In this document: piece after piece, positions 9,524-18,237 of the stretch
Numbering within the stretch: position 1 is the stretch's first letter
How the letters are laid out: each line of letters opens with the position of its first letter
Source: Acidimicrobiia bacterium
Lineage (GTDB): Bacteria > Acidobacteriota > Terriglobia > Bryobacterales > Bryobacteraceae
Assembly: GCA_016871315.1 (NCBI GenBank)
Contig: VFZE01000010.1
Span: forward strand, 62,001-126,000
DNA: 64,000 nt
Reading direction: 5' to 3'
The notes under the pieces: model-generated
Seen by the model: only the letters and a program-made list of their open reading frames with translations
What the model was told of the DNA's origin: nothing
The model's database searches: none
Program-made: the position numbers and the translations under genes

Positions 9524-9533
9524 GTGGTACATA

Positions 9534-9866
9534 ATGAAGGGCGCCGCACCACTCCCCGACCACCTCTCCCTCGAACTCCGCCGTGGCGCCGTCATTCTTG
9601 CCGTCCTGTCCCAGCTCCGCGAGGAAGCCTACGGTTACTCGCTGAAGAAGTCCATCGCCGACGCCGGCCTCGATATCGATGAAGGAACACTCTATCCGCT
9701 CCTCCGCCGTCTGGAATCCCAAGGCTGCCTGGACAGCACCTGGCGTGTCGAGGACGGCAGGCCGCGCCGCTACTACGTTCTGAATGCCAGCGGCCGCTCT
9801 GCGCTCAAGGCCATGGCCGCCGAATGGGAGCTGCTATCCAAAGCCATCGGGAGAATGCTGAAATGA
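9534..9866 (+). CDS. PadR-family transcriptional regulator
   Basis: Winged-helix regulator of 110 aa. Residues of the type ELRRGAVILAVLSQLREEAYGYSL and DEGTLYPLLRRLESQGCL are the PadR signature; the tail RRYYVLNASGRSAL forms the wing. The ATG at 9534 is preferred over a GTG 12 bases upstream, because that GTG lies inside the -10 box. The stop overlaps the ATG of the next gene (ATGA), so the two are co-translated. In Acidobacteriota such PadR genes are usually paired with a membrane protein, as here. Confidence 0.92.
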   Translation: MKGAAPLPDHLSLELRRGAVILAVLSQLREEAYGYSLKKSIADAGLDIDEGTLYPLLRRLESQGCLDSTWRVEDGRPRRYYVLNASGRSALKAMAAEWELLSKAIGRMLK

Positions 9867-10816
9867 CCACCCACGATCAAGCCGCCGATCTGATCGAACG
9901 CTACCTGCACCAGGTCGGCGAGAACCTGCCTAACCGCCAGCGGGAAGATGTCTGCCGCGAACTGCGTACCCTGATTGAAGACAGTGTAAGGGATCGTACC
10001 GAAGCGGGTGATGTACGCGGCGCCACTCTGGCCGCCGACGTTCTGCATGGCTTCGGCCCGCCGGAGCAGGTGGCCGCCCGCTATGCCGGGGAACGCTACC
10101 TGATCGGACCGGGGCTCTATCCGTACTTCATAGTCATCTCGCAGGTGATCGTGATCGGTTTGGTGGCCCTTTTCGGAGTCTTTCTGGCCATCCACCTGTT
10201 CCGGGAATCCCCACGGATGTTCTCCAGCGAAATGTTCGAGATTCTGTGGGGTTGGAGCGGAAGCCTGGTGAAGTTCGTCTTTATCAACCTCGGCCTCCTG
10301 GTCGCTGTTCTGGCCGCCGTGGAGCGTCTACAGTCGGGCAAGCCGGATACGAGAGACGATTGGGACCCGCTGAAACTGCCGGAAGTGCCGAAACAGAAGG
10401 ACCTGGACCGGATCTCCAACGGCTCGGTGGTCTTCGAGGGCTATCTGATTCTCGCGCTCTTCCTCCTGGTCAATTTCGCCACCGACTGGTTCGGCGTGAT
10501 CTGGTTCCAGAAAGGCGAGCTTCGCAGCTCACACTTCACCGATTTCGGACTCTATCTGCCCCTCGTCATGCTGAACATCTGGTGGGGTCTGGCGATGGCC
10601 CTGAAAATCGCCCTGTTGCGCGTCGGCCGCTGGAACCGCGAACTCCGCTGGGCCGAATTCGCTCTGGGCCTGTTCGGCGCGTTCATTCTTTACCAAGTCA
10701 TCGAGGGCAGTTCCGGGTATCTGCTGACGATGATCGCTAAGCTGATCCTGCTCGCCACGGGGATTGAAGCCGCGGTGCGTTTCTACCGGCTCTGCACGCG
10801 CTACGCGTACTGGTAA
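9863..10816 (+). CDS. Membrane protein coupled to PadR (HAAS-like N-terminus)
   Basis: Protein of 317 aa. The first ~85 residues are a soluble helical domain (AADLIERYLHQVGENLP, VCRELRTLIED) resembling the N-terminal helical module often found in membrane proteins controlled by PadR. Six hydrophobic segments follow between about residues 90 and 315. Its ATG overlaps the PadR stop codon, which fixes the start. The usual idea for such pairs is that PadR represses both genes and the membrane protein senses or responds to envelope stress. No enzymatic motif was seen. Confidence 0.75.
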   Translation: MTTHDQAADLIERYLHQVGENLPNRQREDVCRELRTLIEDSVRDRTEAGDVRGATLAADVLHGFGPPEQVAARYAGERYLIGPGLYPYFIVISQVIVIGLVALFGVFLAIHLFRESPRMFSSEMFEILWGWSGSLVKFVFINLGLLVAVLAAVERLQSGKPDTRDDWDPLKLPEVPKQKDLDRISNGSVVFEGYLILALFLLVNFATDWFGVIWFQKGELRSSHFTDFGLYLPLVMLNIWWGLAMALKIALLRVGRWNRELRWAEFALGLFGAFILYQVIEGSSGYLLTMIAKLILLATGIEAAVRFYRLCTRYAYW

Positions 10817-10820
10817 CGGC

Positions 10821-11603
10821 TCAGCCGCCGAACGCGGAACGCGTTGCCGCAAGCGTCTTTTCCAGCGATTCCTTGGGCAAATCGCGGAGGATCGGCGTGA
10901 TCAGCCAGCCGAGTCCCGTCGGAATGCCGCGCGTCAACGAGATCGCGTCGCACTCCACCCAAACACCGCCGTCGCGCTCCTGAAACCGCCAATAAGAGTT
11001 CAATCGCCACAGAAATCCGTGATCGTTGCCCGGCGGCATCTCATGTTCCTTGTCCGTGCCCGCATCTTCCAGCTCGGCGATCTTGCGGCTGTAGCTGCGG
11101 CTATGCACACGCTTGGAATCCAGCGGAAAATAGCGAACATCGTGCTCGGTGTTCAGCACCACCGTGAGTACCTTCTTCTTGAGCAGTTTCAGGTGTATCT
11201 GATAATCGTTGCCGTTTTTGGACCGTAGCTTGGAATCGATCACCTCCGGCTGATACACATTCTTGTGGTTGTCGTAGTTCTGCACCATCGACACCACTTT
11301 GTCGAGCGTCGCTCCGGGAAGGAACACCGCCCCAGTCCAGTCATGAATCAAGCCGCCTGTGACTTCGCGCACCCCGCCACGGGATTCAATCTCCACTTCC
11401 CCGCCCTTCACCTTACGCGCCCGCTCGGCGGAATCGTCACTCCATAGGAATTTACCGTTCTCCAGCCGCCGCGACAGTTCACCCTCCCGCTGGCGGATGT
11501 AGCTGTTAAATGCCGCAACTGTTTCCGGCTTCAGCTCCGCGGTTGTGGCCGAAGGTGCGCCGGCCAACCAAGCCGCCAAGAGCATCAGGATGGAATTGGT
11601 CAC
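10821..11603 (-). CDS. Secreted START/SRPBCC-like protein
   Basis: Protein of 260 aa with an N-terminal hydrophobic signal (SILMLLAAWLAGAPSATTA) and a body that looks like a START-type helix-grip lipid-binding fold (VFLPGATLDKVVSMVQNYDNH; later RGIPTGLGWLITPILRDLP). I place the start at the GTG at 11603, because longer starts overlap the upstream AhpD-like gene and encode low-quality Arg-rich sequence. An ATG at 11585 is also possible. It is the last gene of a three-gene operon behind gamma-glutamyltransferase and the AhpD-like protein, starting about 30 bp after the latter. The ligand is unknown. Confidence 0.65.
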   Translation of the reverse strand: MTNSILMLLAAWLAGAPSATTAELKPETVAAFNSYIRQREGELSRRLENGKFLWSDDSAERARKVKGGEVEIESRGGVREVTGGLIHDWTGAVFLPGATLDKVVSMVQNYDNHKNVYQPEVIDSKLRSKNGNDYQIHLKLLKKKVLTVVLNTEHDVRYFPLDSKRVHSRSYSRKIAELEDAGTDKEHEMPPGNDHGFLWRLNSYWRFQERDGGVWVECDAISLTRGIPTGLGWLITPILRDLPKESLEKTLAATRSAFGG

Positions 11604-11632
11604 CCTTTTATGATGGCAGAATCGGGGCCGGA

Positions 11633-12235
11633 TCAGCCGCCGGGCGTCACGCGATAGCCACGCGCCGCCACGCGCTTGCCGCCGGCGCGATAGTCTTCCT
11701 CGCCCTGGTCCGGAATGCCGTGGCCATCCACCCAGCGGTTGTAGAAATTGAACAACGCGCATACGGCGATGCCATCGTAGATGGCTTCATCGCTCCAGCC
11801 ATGCGCGTGCAGCGCGGCGATGTCGGCTTCGCCGATGGCGTGCGCCTCCGTATTCAGCTTCTCGACAAAACCAAGCAGCGCCTTCTCGGCATCCCTCACC
11901 GGAGCCGTGCGATAGTCCGCCAGCACCGCATTCACCAGGCTTCTCTCTCCGAGCAGTTCGGCCGCACCGGCCGCGTGGCTGCCCGTTCAAAACGGACACT
12001 GGTTGAGCTTGGAGGTAAACGCGGCGATCAACTCGCGCCAGCCGGGCGACAGCGGCGAGGCCCCGCGCATCACCTCATGCGTGAACCGCTCCAGATGCAC
12101 TGTCCACTCCGGCTTGTAGGCAAAAAGGTGCCAGATTGGCGAGCCCTCCGCCCCGCCTGACCGCCGTGCCATCTCCACCAGCTTGCCGAAGCCGCCGCCC
12201 GGATTCGGGTTGTTTTCCACTTCGCGCAGGAGCAT
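11633..12235 (-). CDS. AhpD-like peroxidase, putative selenoprotein (UGA at codon 83)
   Basis: Carboxymuconolactone decarboxylase/AhpD-fold protein of 200 aa, probably a thiol (selenol) peroxidase or disulfide reductase. The frame from the ATG at 12235 is open to 11633 except for one TGA at 11989-11987. The motif reads Cys80-Pro-Phe-UGA83-Thr-Gly-Ser-His87, which is the family's CxxCxxxH with the second Cys replaced by UGA. Glu68 lies 12 residues before Cys80, as Glu118 and Cys130 do in M. tuberculosis AhpD, where the second Cys (133) is the peroxidatic one. Family-like sequence continues on both sides (RELIAAFTSKLN before, ITVCALFNFYNRW-type block AVCALFNFYNRW after). A SECIS-like hairpin follows the UGA. 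It begins 4 bp after the gamma-glutamyltransferase stop. No selA, selB, selC or selD gene is in the window. Confidence 0.85.
11950..11985 (-). promoter_or_regulatory. Bacterial SECIS-like hairpin downstream of UGA
   Basis: On the mRNA strand, 1 nt after the UGA, a 7-bp lower stem (11985-11979 with 11956-11950, one G-U pair) is followed by a 5/2-nt internal loop. A 5-bp upper stem (11973-11969 with 11963-11959) closes a 5-nt apical loop GGUGC. The apical loop starts 18 nt after the UGA, inside the range accepted for bacterial SECIS elements, and has G at the first two loop positions. This is the structure SelB needs to place Sec-tRNA. Confidence 0.7.
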
Positions 12236-12239
12236 TCCC

Positions 12240-13937
12240 TCATCTCCTGCGGCTCGGCGCCGCGAAGCCTTCCGGCTCTGGAACCGCCGCGCCGTCCTTG
12301 CGCGGAGACGATGCGCCGTAGTTCACCTTCGCCTTGGAGTCATGCATTACCGCCTGGCCGCCGCCCATCCAGGAGCTGAACGGGCCCTGCATCTGCACGT
12401 AATGACCGCGGTCGCGCAACGTAGCCAGCGTTTCCGCGGGGAGGCGATCCTCCAGCATCACATCGCAGCCGCTGAAATTCATCTTGGTGAAGCGGGGAGC
12501 CTCAAGCGCTCCCTGAAGGTTCATCTCGTGATCCACGACGTTGGAGATGAACTGCGCATGCGCCTGCGCCTGGTTCAACCCGCCCATAATCCCAAAGCCC
12601 ACGTGCAACGAGCCTTTCTCCATGTAGCCGGGGATGATCGTGTGGAAAGGGCGCTTGCGCGGCTTGAGCTCATTCGGGTGGCCGTCCTCCAGCACGAACA
12701 AGCCTCCGCGGTTGTGCAGGTGGAAACCGAAGTCATCCACCACGACGCCGGAACCAAAACTCAAGTAAATACTCTGGATGAGGGAAACCACGTTGCCTTC
12801 CGCATCCACGACGCTCAAATATATTGTGTCTCCGGCAGTGGAGAACGGATTGCCCGCATCCGGTGCACAGCGCGCCGTATCCGCCTTGACCAGCGCCGCG
12901 CGCGTGGCCGCATACTTCTTCGATATCAGTTCCTCCACCGGGACCGGCGCAAAGCGCGGATCACCAACGAACTTCTTCAAGTCGGCATAAGCCAGCTTCT
13001 GCGCCTCAATCTTCAGGTGGAAGGCATCGGCGCTCAGCGGCCCCTTCTCTCTCAGCGGAAACTGCTCCATGATGTTCAGCATCGAAAGCGCCGCCAGTCC
13101 CTGCCCGTTCGGAGGCAGCTCATACACTTTCCATCCACGATAGGTGGTGTGGATCGGCTCCACCCACTCGCTCTGATATTCGGCAAGGTCCTCGGCGGAG
13201 AGCACTCCGCCCAGGCGCTTGAAGGTTCTCAGAATCGACTTCGCGATCGCGCCCTGATAGAAAGCCTTTGCGCCCTCTTTGGCGATCAGCTCCAGCGCCT
13301 TCGCCAATTGCGGGTTGCGGAAAACCTCGCCCAGTTTCGGCGCGTTTCCGTTTTTCAAATAGATGGTGCGGCCGTTTTCGTCGTCCCGCAGCTTACTCTC
13401 GGAGGATTCCCAGGTCTCCTGGATGATTTCCGTTACAGGGAACCCCTCACGCGCGAAGTGAATCGCCGGCTCGAAGTTCTCCGCCCAACCTAGCCGCCCG
13501 AATCGCTTGTGCAGCTTCTCCCATCCATCGACGCATCCGGGAACAGTCACCGAGTGAATGCCGTCCTGCGGCATCGAATAGTGACCTTTGTCATCCAGAA
13601 CCTTGTTGGTAAGAGCCTGCGGAGACCACCCGCTGGCATTGATGCCCGAAAGCTTGCCCGTCTTGCCGTCGCGGTGGATCACGAACAGGTCACCGCCGAT
13701 CCCGTTCATCATCGGCTCCACGACACCGAGCACGGCGTTGGCGGCAATCGCGGCATCCATCGCCGAACCGCCGCGTGCAAGAACCTGAGCGCCGGCCTGT
13801 GAGGCAAGCGTCTGACTGGTGGCGACAATGCCGCGCCGGCTGATAACCATCGAGCGGGCCTGCCAGCGCTGCTGAGCCGGGGCAGTGGGAGGGTGCATAA
13901 GAACCGCCAACGTAAGGAATGCAAGGTACCGGGCCAT
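12240..13937 (-). CDS. ggt: Gamma-glutamyltransferase
   Basis: Exported N-terminal nucleophile hydrolase that cleaves or transfers the gamma-glutamyl group of glutathione and related compounds. The 565-aa precursor starts with a signal peptide ending PTAPAQQ. It contains GGSAMDAAIAANAVLGVVEP, the MNGIGGD loop and, in the small subunit, GDTIYLSVVDAEGN, where Thr371 is the expected autocatalytic cleavage site and nucleophile. GSGVVVDDFGF and PRKRPFHTIIP match the family. It is first in a minus-strand operon with the putative selenoprotein and the START-like gene, which suggests a joint role in thiol or redox turnover outside the cytoplasm. That link is inference. Confidence 0.92.
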   Translation of the reverse strand: MARYLAFLTLAVLMHPPTAPAQQRWQARSMVISRRGIVATSQTLASQAGAQVLARGGSAMDAAIAANAVLGVVEPMMNGIGGDLFVIHRDGKTGKLSGINASGWSPQALTNKVLDDKGHYSMPQDGIHSVTVPGCVDGWEKLHKRFGRLGWAENFEPAIHFAREGFPVTEIIQETWESSESKLRDDENGRTIYLKNGNAPKLGEVFRNPQLAKALELIAKEGAKAFYQGAIAKSILRTFKRLGGVLSAEDLAEYQSEWVEPIHTTYRGWKVYELPPNGQGLAALSMLNIMEQFPLREKGPLSADAFHLKIEAQKLAYADLKKFVGDPRFAPVPVEELISKKYAATRAALVKADTARCAPDAGNPFSTAGDTIYLSVVDAEGNVVSLIQSIYLSFGSGVVVDDFGFHLHNRGGLFVLEDGHPNELKPRKRPFHTIIPGYMEKGSLHVGFGIMGGLNQAQAHAQFISNVVDHEMNLQGALEAPRFTKMNFSGCDVMLEDRLPAETLATLRDRGHYVQMQGPFSSWMGGGQAVMHDSKAKVNYGASSPRKDGAAVPEPEGFAAPSRRR

Positions 13938-13994
13938 TGCGTTACCGAACCAGTATATAAGGAGACAGAATCAAATGATGTAGAATATGAACCA

Positions 13995-16787
13995 ATGAGA
14001 AGTGAGTGGCTGTGGATTGGGGCCTTGGGCCTTTGCTTAAACGTTTTCGGCAGCGACGCCCCCGATTTCTTCGAGAAGAGAATCCGCCCACTGTTGGCCT
14101 CCTCTTGTCAGCCTTGCCACAACGCCAACGTCAAAACCGCCGGCCTTGATTTTTCCTCTGGCGAAGGCTTCCATCTTGGCGGCCAAAGCGGCGCGCTGGT
14201 GAATAAAACAGCACCGGAAGAATCCCTCCTTCTCAAAGTCACCAGTTTCGACGACCGTCTCAAGATGCCTCCGACGGGTAAACTCACTCCGCAGCAGCTC
14301 GCCGATCTTCAGGCGTGGGTCAAAGCCGGCGCCGTTTGGCCCGGGGTGGACGCCAGCGCGCTCCGCTCAACCAAGCAATCCTCTCCGCACGAATTCACCG
14401 AAGAGGAAAAGAGCTACTGGGCATTCCAGCCCGTACGCAAGCCGCAGCCGCCGGTGGTGAAGGACACCTCCTGGGCGCGCTCCGATATCGACCGCTTCAT
14501 CCTCGCCAAGCTGGAGGAAAAAGGCCTGAAACCCGCACCGCAGGCCGATAAGCTGACCCTGCTGCGGCGCGCAACTTACGACCTGACCGGCCTCCCGCCA
14601 ACTGAACAAGAGATCGCCAACTTCCTCGCCGACAATTCCGCCCAAGCGTTCGAGAAAGTGGTGGACCGCCTGCTCGCATCGCCGCGATACGGCGAGCGCT
14701 GGGGCCGCCATTGGCTGGACGTGGCGCGTTATGCCGACTCCACAGGCAATGACGAGGATCACCGCTATCCTTACGCCTGGCGCTACCGCGACTACGTGAT
14801 TTCAGCCTTGAATGACGACCTTCCCTACGACCAGTTCGTGCGCGAGCAGATCGCCGGCGACCTCTTGCCCACCGACAGTCCAGACGGCGTCAATCGCCGC
14901 GGCATCGTCGCCACCGGTTTCCTCGCGCTCGGAGCAAAGGCGATCGCGCAGCAGGATAAGAAGAAGATGCTGTACGACGTTTACGACGAGCAGGTGGAAG
15001 TGGTCTCCAAGGCGATGATGGGCGTGACGCTGGCCTGCGCGCGCTGCCACGATCACAAGTTCGATCCACTGCTGACCAAGGACTACTATTCCATGCTCAG
15101 CATCTTCGCCAACACGCGCAGTTTCCGCGACCCGTCGCCCAACGTCGCCAAGCTGCTCTACCGCCCCATTGCTCCGCAGGATGTCTACGAGAAGTACCAG
15201 GCCCATCAGGCAAAGGTGAATGAGAACCGGTTCGCCATCGAGGATATCGTGGCGGCCGAAGCAGAGCGCTACACAGCTTCGCTGACCCCGCGGCTCGCAG
15301 ACTACATGGTGGCCGCGCGGAAGGTGAACCGTGAGGGCGCCACGGTGGACGCCGGGCTTGCCGCTACAGGCCTGAACAAGGAGATCCTCACCAAGTGGGT
15401 CGAACTGCTGAAACCCACGCCCGGGGTGATCCAGACGCACCTGGAAGCCTGGCACAACGCCACCGATGAACAGGTTCCGGCGGTGGCCGCAAAATACCAG
15501 GCCGATTTCGACACCCAGTGGAAGGACTGGAACAAGACGATGCGGCAGTGGCGCAACCGCGCGCGGCGCATGATCAAGGAGATGAACATGCCGCCGCCGG
15601 AGCGGCCGAGATTCGACTTCACCAAGGACCGCTTCTTCCACGGCGTCACCATGGAAGATGGCGGGCCCTTCACGATCGGCAAGAAGGAAGAGGCGAAGAT
15701 CTACTCCGCTGAAGCCAAGCTGAAACTGGAAGCCCTGCGCGCCCAGGAGAAGGAGTTCAAAAAGAACGCTCCGCCGGAGCCGGATATGGCCTGCTCGGTC
15801 GAGGAAGGCGATCCGGTGAAACAGCATGTCTTCATCCGCGGCGACTACAACAGCCTCGGCGAAGAAGTGGAGCGCGGCTTCCCTGCCCTGCTTTCGCGGC
15901 CCTCTGATCCAGTGCCCGGCAAGGGCAGCGGAAGGCTTGAGCTTGCCGAATGGCTGACCCGGAAAGAGAATCCGCTGACCGCGCGCGTAATGGTGAACCG
16001 CATCTGGCAAAAGCGCTTCGGCGAAGGTATCGTCAGGACTCCCGACAACCTTGGCAAAATGGGCGACCGTCCGACGCATCCGGAACTGCTGGACTGGCTG
16101 GCGGCCTCCTTCATGGATTCCGGCTGGTCGATGAAGGCGATGCACCGGACGCTGATGCTCTCAAGCGCTTATCAGATGGCTTCGCTGGCTTCCGAACAAG
16201 CCATGGCCGCGGATCCCGAGAACCGCCTCTTGTCACGGATGCCAAGAAGGCGCCTGGATATCGAAGAGATTCGCGACGGGCTGCTGGCCATCGATGGCAC
16301 TTTGGATACCACGATGGGCGGCACGCTGCAATCCGGCCTCGGCACCGACGGCGAAAACAATCAGGGCCGGCTCAGCATCAATCCCGAGAAACACGCCCGG
16401 CGCACCGTCTACCTGCCTCTTCGCCGCGCCAATCTCCCCACCCTGCTCAACCTCTACGACTTCGGCGATGCCACCACCGTCACCGGACGACGTGCGGTCA
16501 CCAACGTCGCGCCGCAGGCGCTATTCATGATGAACAGTGAATTCCTCACGGACCGCTCGCGCGGGCTGGCCGAACAGCTGCTGAAGCGAGAATACACCAC
16601 GGACCGCGGCAAAGTGGAAGCTGCTTATCTGCGGGTACTGAACCGCCCGCCTTCCGCTTCAGAGGTGGACGGTGGAGTTATTTACATTTCTCGATACACG
16701 GAAAAGTTCGGCGCAGGTCCGGCCGACGCCTGGCAGAGCCTTTGCCGTGTGCTGATGGCTTCCAACGACTTTATCTACCTGGACTAA
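13995..16787 (+). CDS. PSD1 protein: planctomycete cytochrome C / DUF1549 / DUF1553
   Basis: Large secreted protein of about 930 aa. After a signal peptide (MRSEWLWIGALGLCLNVFGS) comes a cytochrome-c-like domain with a heme site C38-QP-CH42. DUF1549 covers roughly residues 160-400 and DUF1553 the C-terminal third (RLELAEWLTRKENPLTARVMVNRIWQ). A second CxxCH (ACARCHDHKFDP) lies between them. The ATG at 13995 is preferred over a longer start because it begins the signal peptide and lies 8 nt after a TAGAAT box (13981-13986). The DUF1501 partner starts 4 bp downstream. These pairs are abundant in Planctomycetes and Acidobacteriota, and their substrate is not established; sulfatase-like or polysaccharide processing has been suggested. 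Confidence 0.9.
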   Translation: MRSEWLWIGALGLCLNVFGSDAPDFFEKRIRPLLASSCQPCHNANVKTAGLDFSSGEGFHLGGQSGALVNKTAPEESLLLKVTSFDDRLKMPPTGKLTPQQLADLQAWVKAGAVWPGVDASALRSTKQSSPHEFTEEEKSYWAFQPVRKPQPPVVKDTSWARSDIDRFILAKLEEKGLKPAPQADKLTLLRRATYDLTGLPPTEQEIANFLADNSAQAFEKVVDRLLASPRYGERWGRHWLDVARYADSTGNDEDHRYPYAWRYRDYVISALNDDLPYDQFVREQIAGDLLPTDSPDGVNRRGIVATGFLALGAKAIAQQDKKKMLYDVYDEQVEVVSKAMMGVTLACARCHDHKFDPLLTKDYYSMLSIFANTRSFRDPSPNVAKLLYRPIAPQDVYEKYQAHQAKVNENRFAIEDIVAAEAERYTASLTPRLADYMVAARKVNREGATVDAGLAATGLNKEILTKWVELLKPTPGVIQTHLEAWHNATDEQVPAVAAKYQADFDTQWKDWNKTMRQWRNRARRMIKEMNMPPPERPRFDFTKDRFFHGVTMEDGGPFTIGKKEEAKIYSAEAKLKLEALRAQEKEFKKNAPPEPDMACSVEEGDPVKQHVFIRGDYNSLGEEVERGFPALLSRPSDPVPGKGSGRLELAEWLTRKENPLTARVMVNRIWQKRFGEGIVRTPDNLGKMGDRPTHPELLDWLAASFMDSGWSMKAMHRTLMLSSAYQMASLASEQAMAADPENRLLSRMPRRRLDIEEIRDGLLAIDGTLDTTMGGTLQSGLGTDGENNQGRLSINPEKHARRTVYLPLRRANLPTLLNLYDFGDATTVTGRRAVTNVAPQALFMMNSEFLTDRSRGLAEQLLKREYTTDRGKVEAAYLRVLNRPPSASEVDGGVIYISRYTEKFGAGPADAWQSLCRVLMASNDFIYLD

Positions 16788-16791
16788 CGCG

Positions 16792-18231
16792 ATGGACTGG
16801 ATGCAACGCAAATACTATGTGAAGCAGGAGCCGATGAGCCGGCGCGGCCTGCTGCGCGCTGCCGCCTGCGGCTTCGGCAGCATCGGCCTGGCAAGCCTGC
16901 TCGATGCGGCTGGCGTCAATACCGACCCTGCCAATCCGCTGGCCCCGCGCAAACCGCATTTCGAGCCGAAAGCCAAGCGAGTGATCTTCCTGTTCATGCA
17001 CGGCGGGCCGTCGTCGGTGGACACCTTTGACCCGAAAGAGAGGCTCACGCGCGACCACGGCAAGCCGCTGCCCATCAAGCGCCCGCTCGCCTTCGCCGAT
17101 GAGCCCGCCGGCCCGCTGATGAAGTCGCCTTGGGAATTCAAACAGAGCGGGCAAAGCGGCATTCCGGTAAGCGACCTGTTCCCGCATGTCCGCGAATGTG
17201 TCGATGACCTCTGCGTGATCCGCTCGATGGTTGGCGAGGGCGTCGATCACGGCGCCGCACTGCTACAAACCTTCACCGGTTCTTCCACCTTTGTGCGTCC
17301 CAGCATGGGTTCCTGGGTGGTTTACGGCCTCGGGACCGAGAACAAGGACCTGCCGGGCTATATCACCATCAAGCCGACACTCTCCCACGGGGGCGCTAAG
17401 AATTTCAGTTGCGCATTTCTCCCCGGAGCCTTCCAGGCCACGCCGATCGGCAACTCCGGCCTCAAAGCCAAGGACATTCAGGGCGAGCCGATTGAATACC
17501 TGCTGCGCAAAGGCTTTTCTCCGGAACAGCAGCGTTTCGAGCTCGACATGCTGCAGAACATCAACCGCCGGCATGCCGCTCTTCGCACCTCCGACCCCGA
17601 ACTCGAAGCCCGCATCCAGGCTTTTGAGCTGGCTTTCCGCATGCAGTCAGAAGCCCCCGAAGCGTTCCGCGTCGAGGAGGAGTCCGAAGCCACCAAGAAA
17701 CTCTACGGCCTGGACGATCCGGCGACCTATGAGTTCGGCTGGCAGTGCCTGCTGGCTCGAAGGTTGGCGGAACGCGACGTGCGGTGCATCCAGTGCACGC
17801 ACTCCTACAAGTGGGATCAACACGCCCAGTTGTTCGTCAAGCACAATGAGAATGCCAAGGAAGTCGACAAGCCCATCGCCGGCTTGTTGAAGGATCTGAA
17901 GGCGCGCGGTCTGTGGAAAGACACGCTTGTCATCTGGGCCGGCGAGTTCGGACGAACCCCGGTCAGTCAGGGCTCAGACGGCCGCGATCACAATCCCTAC
18001 GGCTACACCATCTGGATGGCCGGCGGAGGCGTGAAGCCTGGCTTCATCTATGGCGCCACCGACGAGATTGGCTACCACGCCGTCGAGGACCGCATGCACA
18101 TCCACGATTTCCACGCCACTGTGCTCCACCTGATGGGCCTTGACCACGAGAAGCTGACCTTTCGCTACTCAGGCCGGGACTTCCGGCTGACCGACGTGGC
18201 CGGGGTGGTCGCCGGAAAGATCATCGCCTAG
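16792..18231 (+). CDS. DUF1501 protein (sulfatase-like fold), Tat-exported
   Basis: Protein of 479 aa of the DUF1501 family, which shares the alkaline-phosphatase/sulfatase fold. The twin-arginine signal MSRRGLLRAAACGFGSIG begins at residue 15. RVIFLFMHGGPSSVDTFDP gives the metal-binding Asp region, and the C-terminal LVIWAGEFGRTPVSQG segment is the other conserved block. The sulfatase Cys/Ser formylglycine motif is absent, as is usual for DUF1501. It follows its PSD1 partner by 4 bp, so the two form a unit. The reaction is unknown. Confidence 0.9.
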   Translation: MDWMQRKYYVKQEPMSRRGLLRAAACGFGSIGLASLLDAAGVNTDPANPLAPRKPHFEPKAKRVIFLFMHGGPSSVDTFDPKERLTRDHGKPLPIKRPLAFADEPAGPLMKSPWEFKQSGQSGIPVSDLFPHVRECVDDLCVIRSMVGEGVDHGAALLQTFTGSSTFVRPSMGSWVVYGLGTENKDLPGYITIKPTLSHGGAKNFSCAFLPGAFQATPIGNSGLKAKDIQGEPIEYLLRKGFSPEQQRFELDMLQNINRRHAALRTSDPELEARIQAFELAFRMQSEAPEAFRVEEESEATKKLYGLDDPATYEFGWQCLLARRLAERDVRCIQCTHSYKWDQHAQLFVKHNENAKEVDKPIAGLLKDLKARGLWKDTLVIWAGEFGRTPVSQGSDGRDHNPYGYTIWMAGGGVKPGFIYGATDEIGYHAVEDRMHIHDFHATVLHLMGLDHEKLTFRYSGRDFRLTDVAGVVAGKIIA

Positions 18232-18237
18232 CCGGCC

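Noticed and set aside
11987-11989. Nonsense mutation splitting an AhpD-like gene into two hypotheticals
   Set aside because: The frame continues intact, the stop is at the active-site Cys position and a SECIS-like hairpin follows; a selenoprotein explains it better.
12183-13493. 436-codon plus-strand frame
   Set aside because: Antisense to gamma-glutamyltransferase, with an Arg/His-rich product typical of antisense frames in GC-rich DNA.
13893-13994. Longer start of the first PSD1 protein
   Set aside because: The extra 34 codons precede the signal peptide and overlap the ggt gene; the ATG at 13995 is preceded by a -10-like box.
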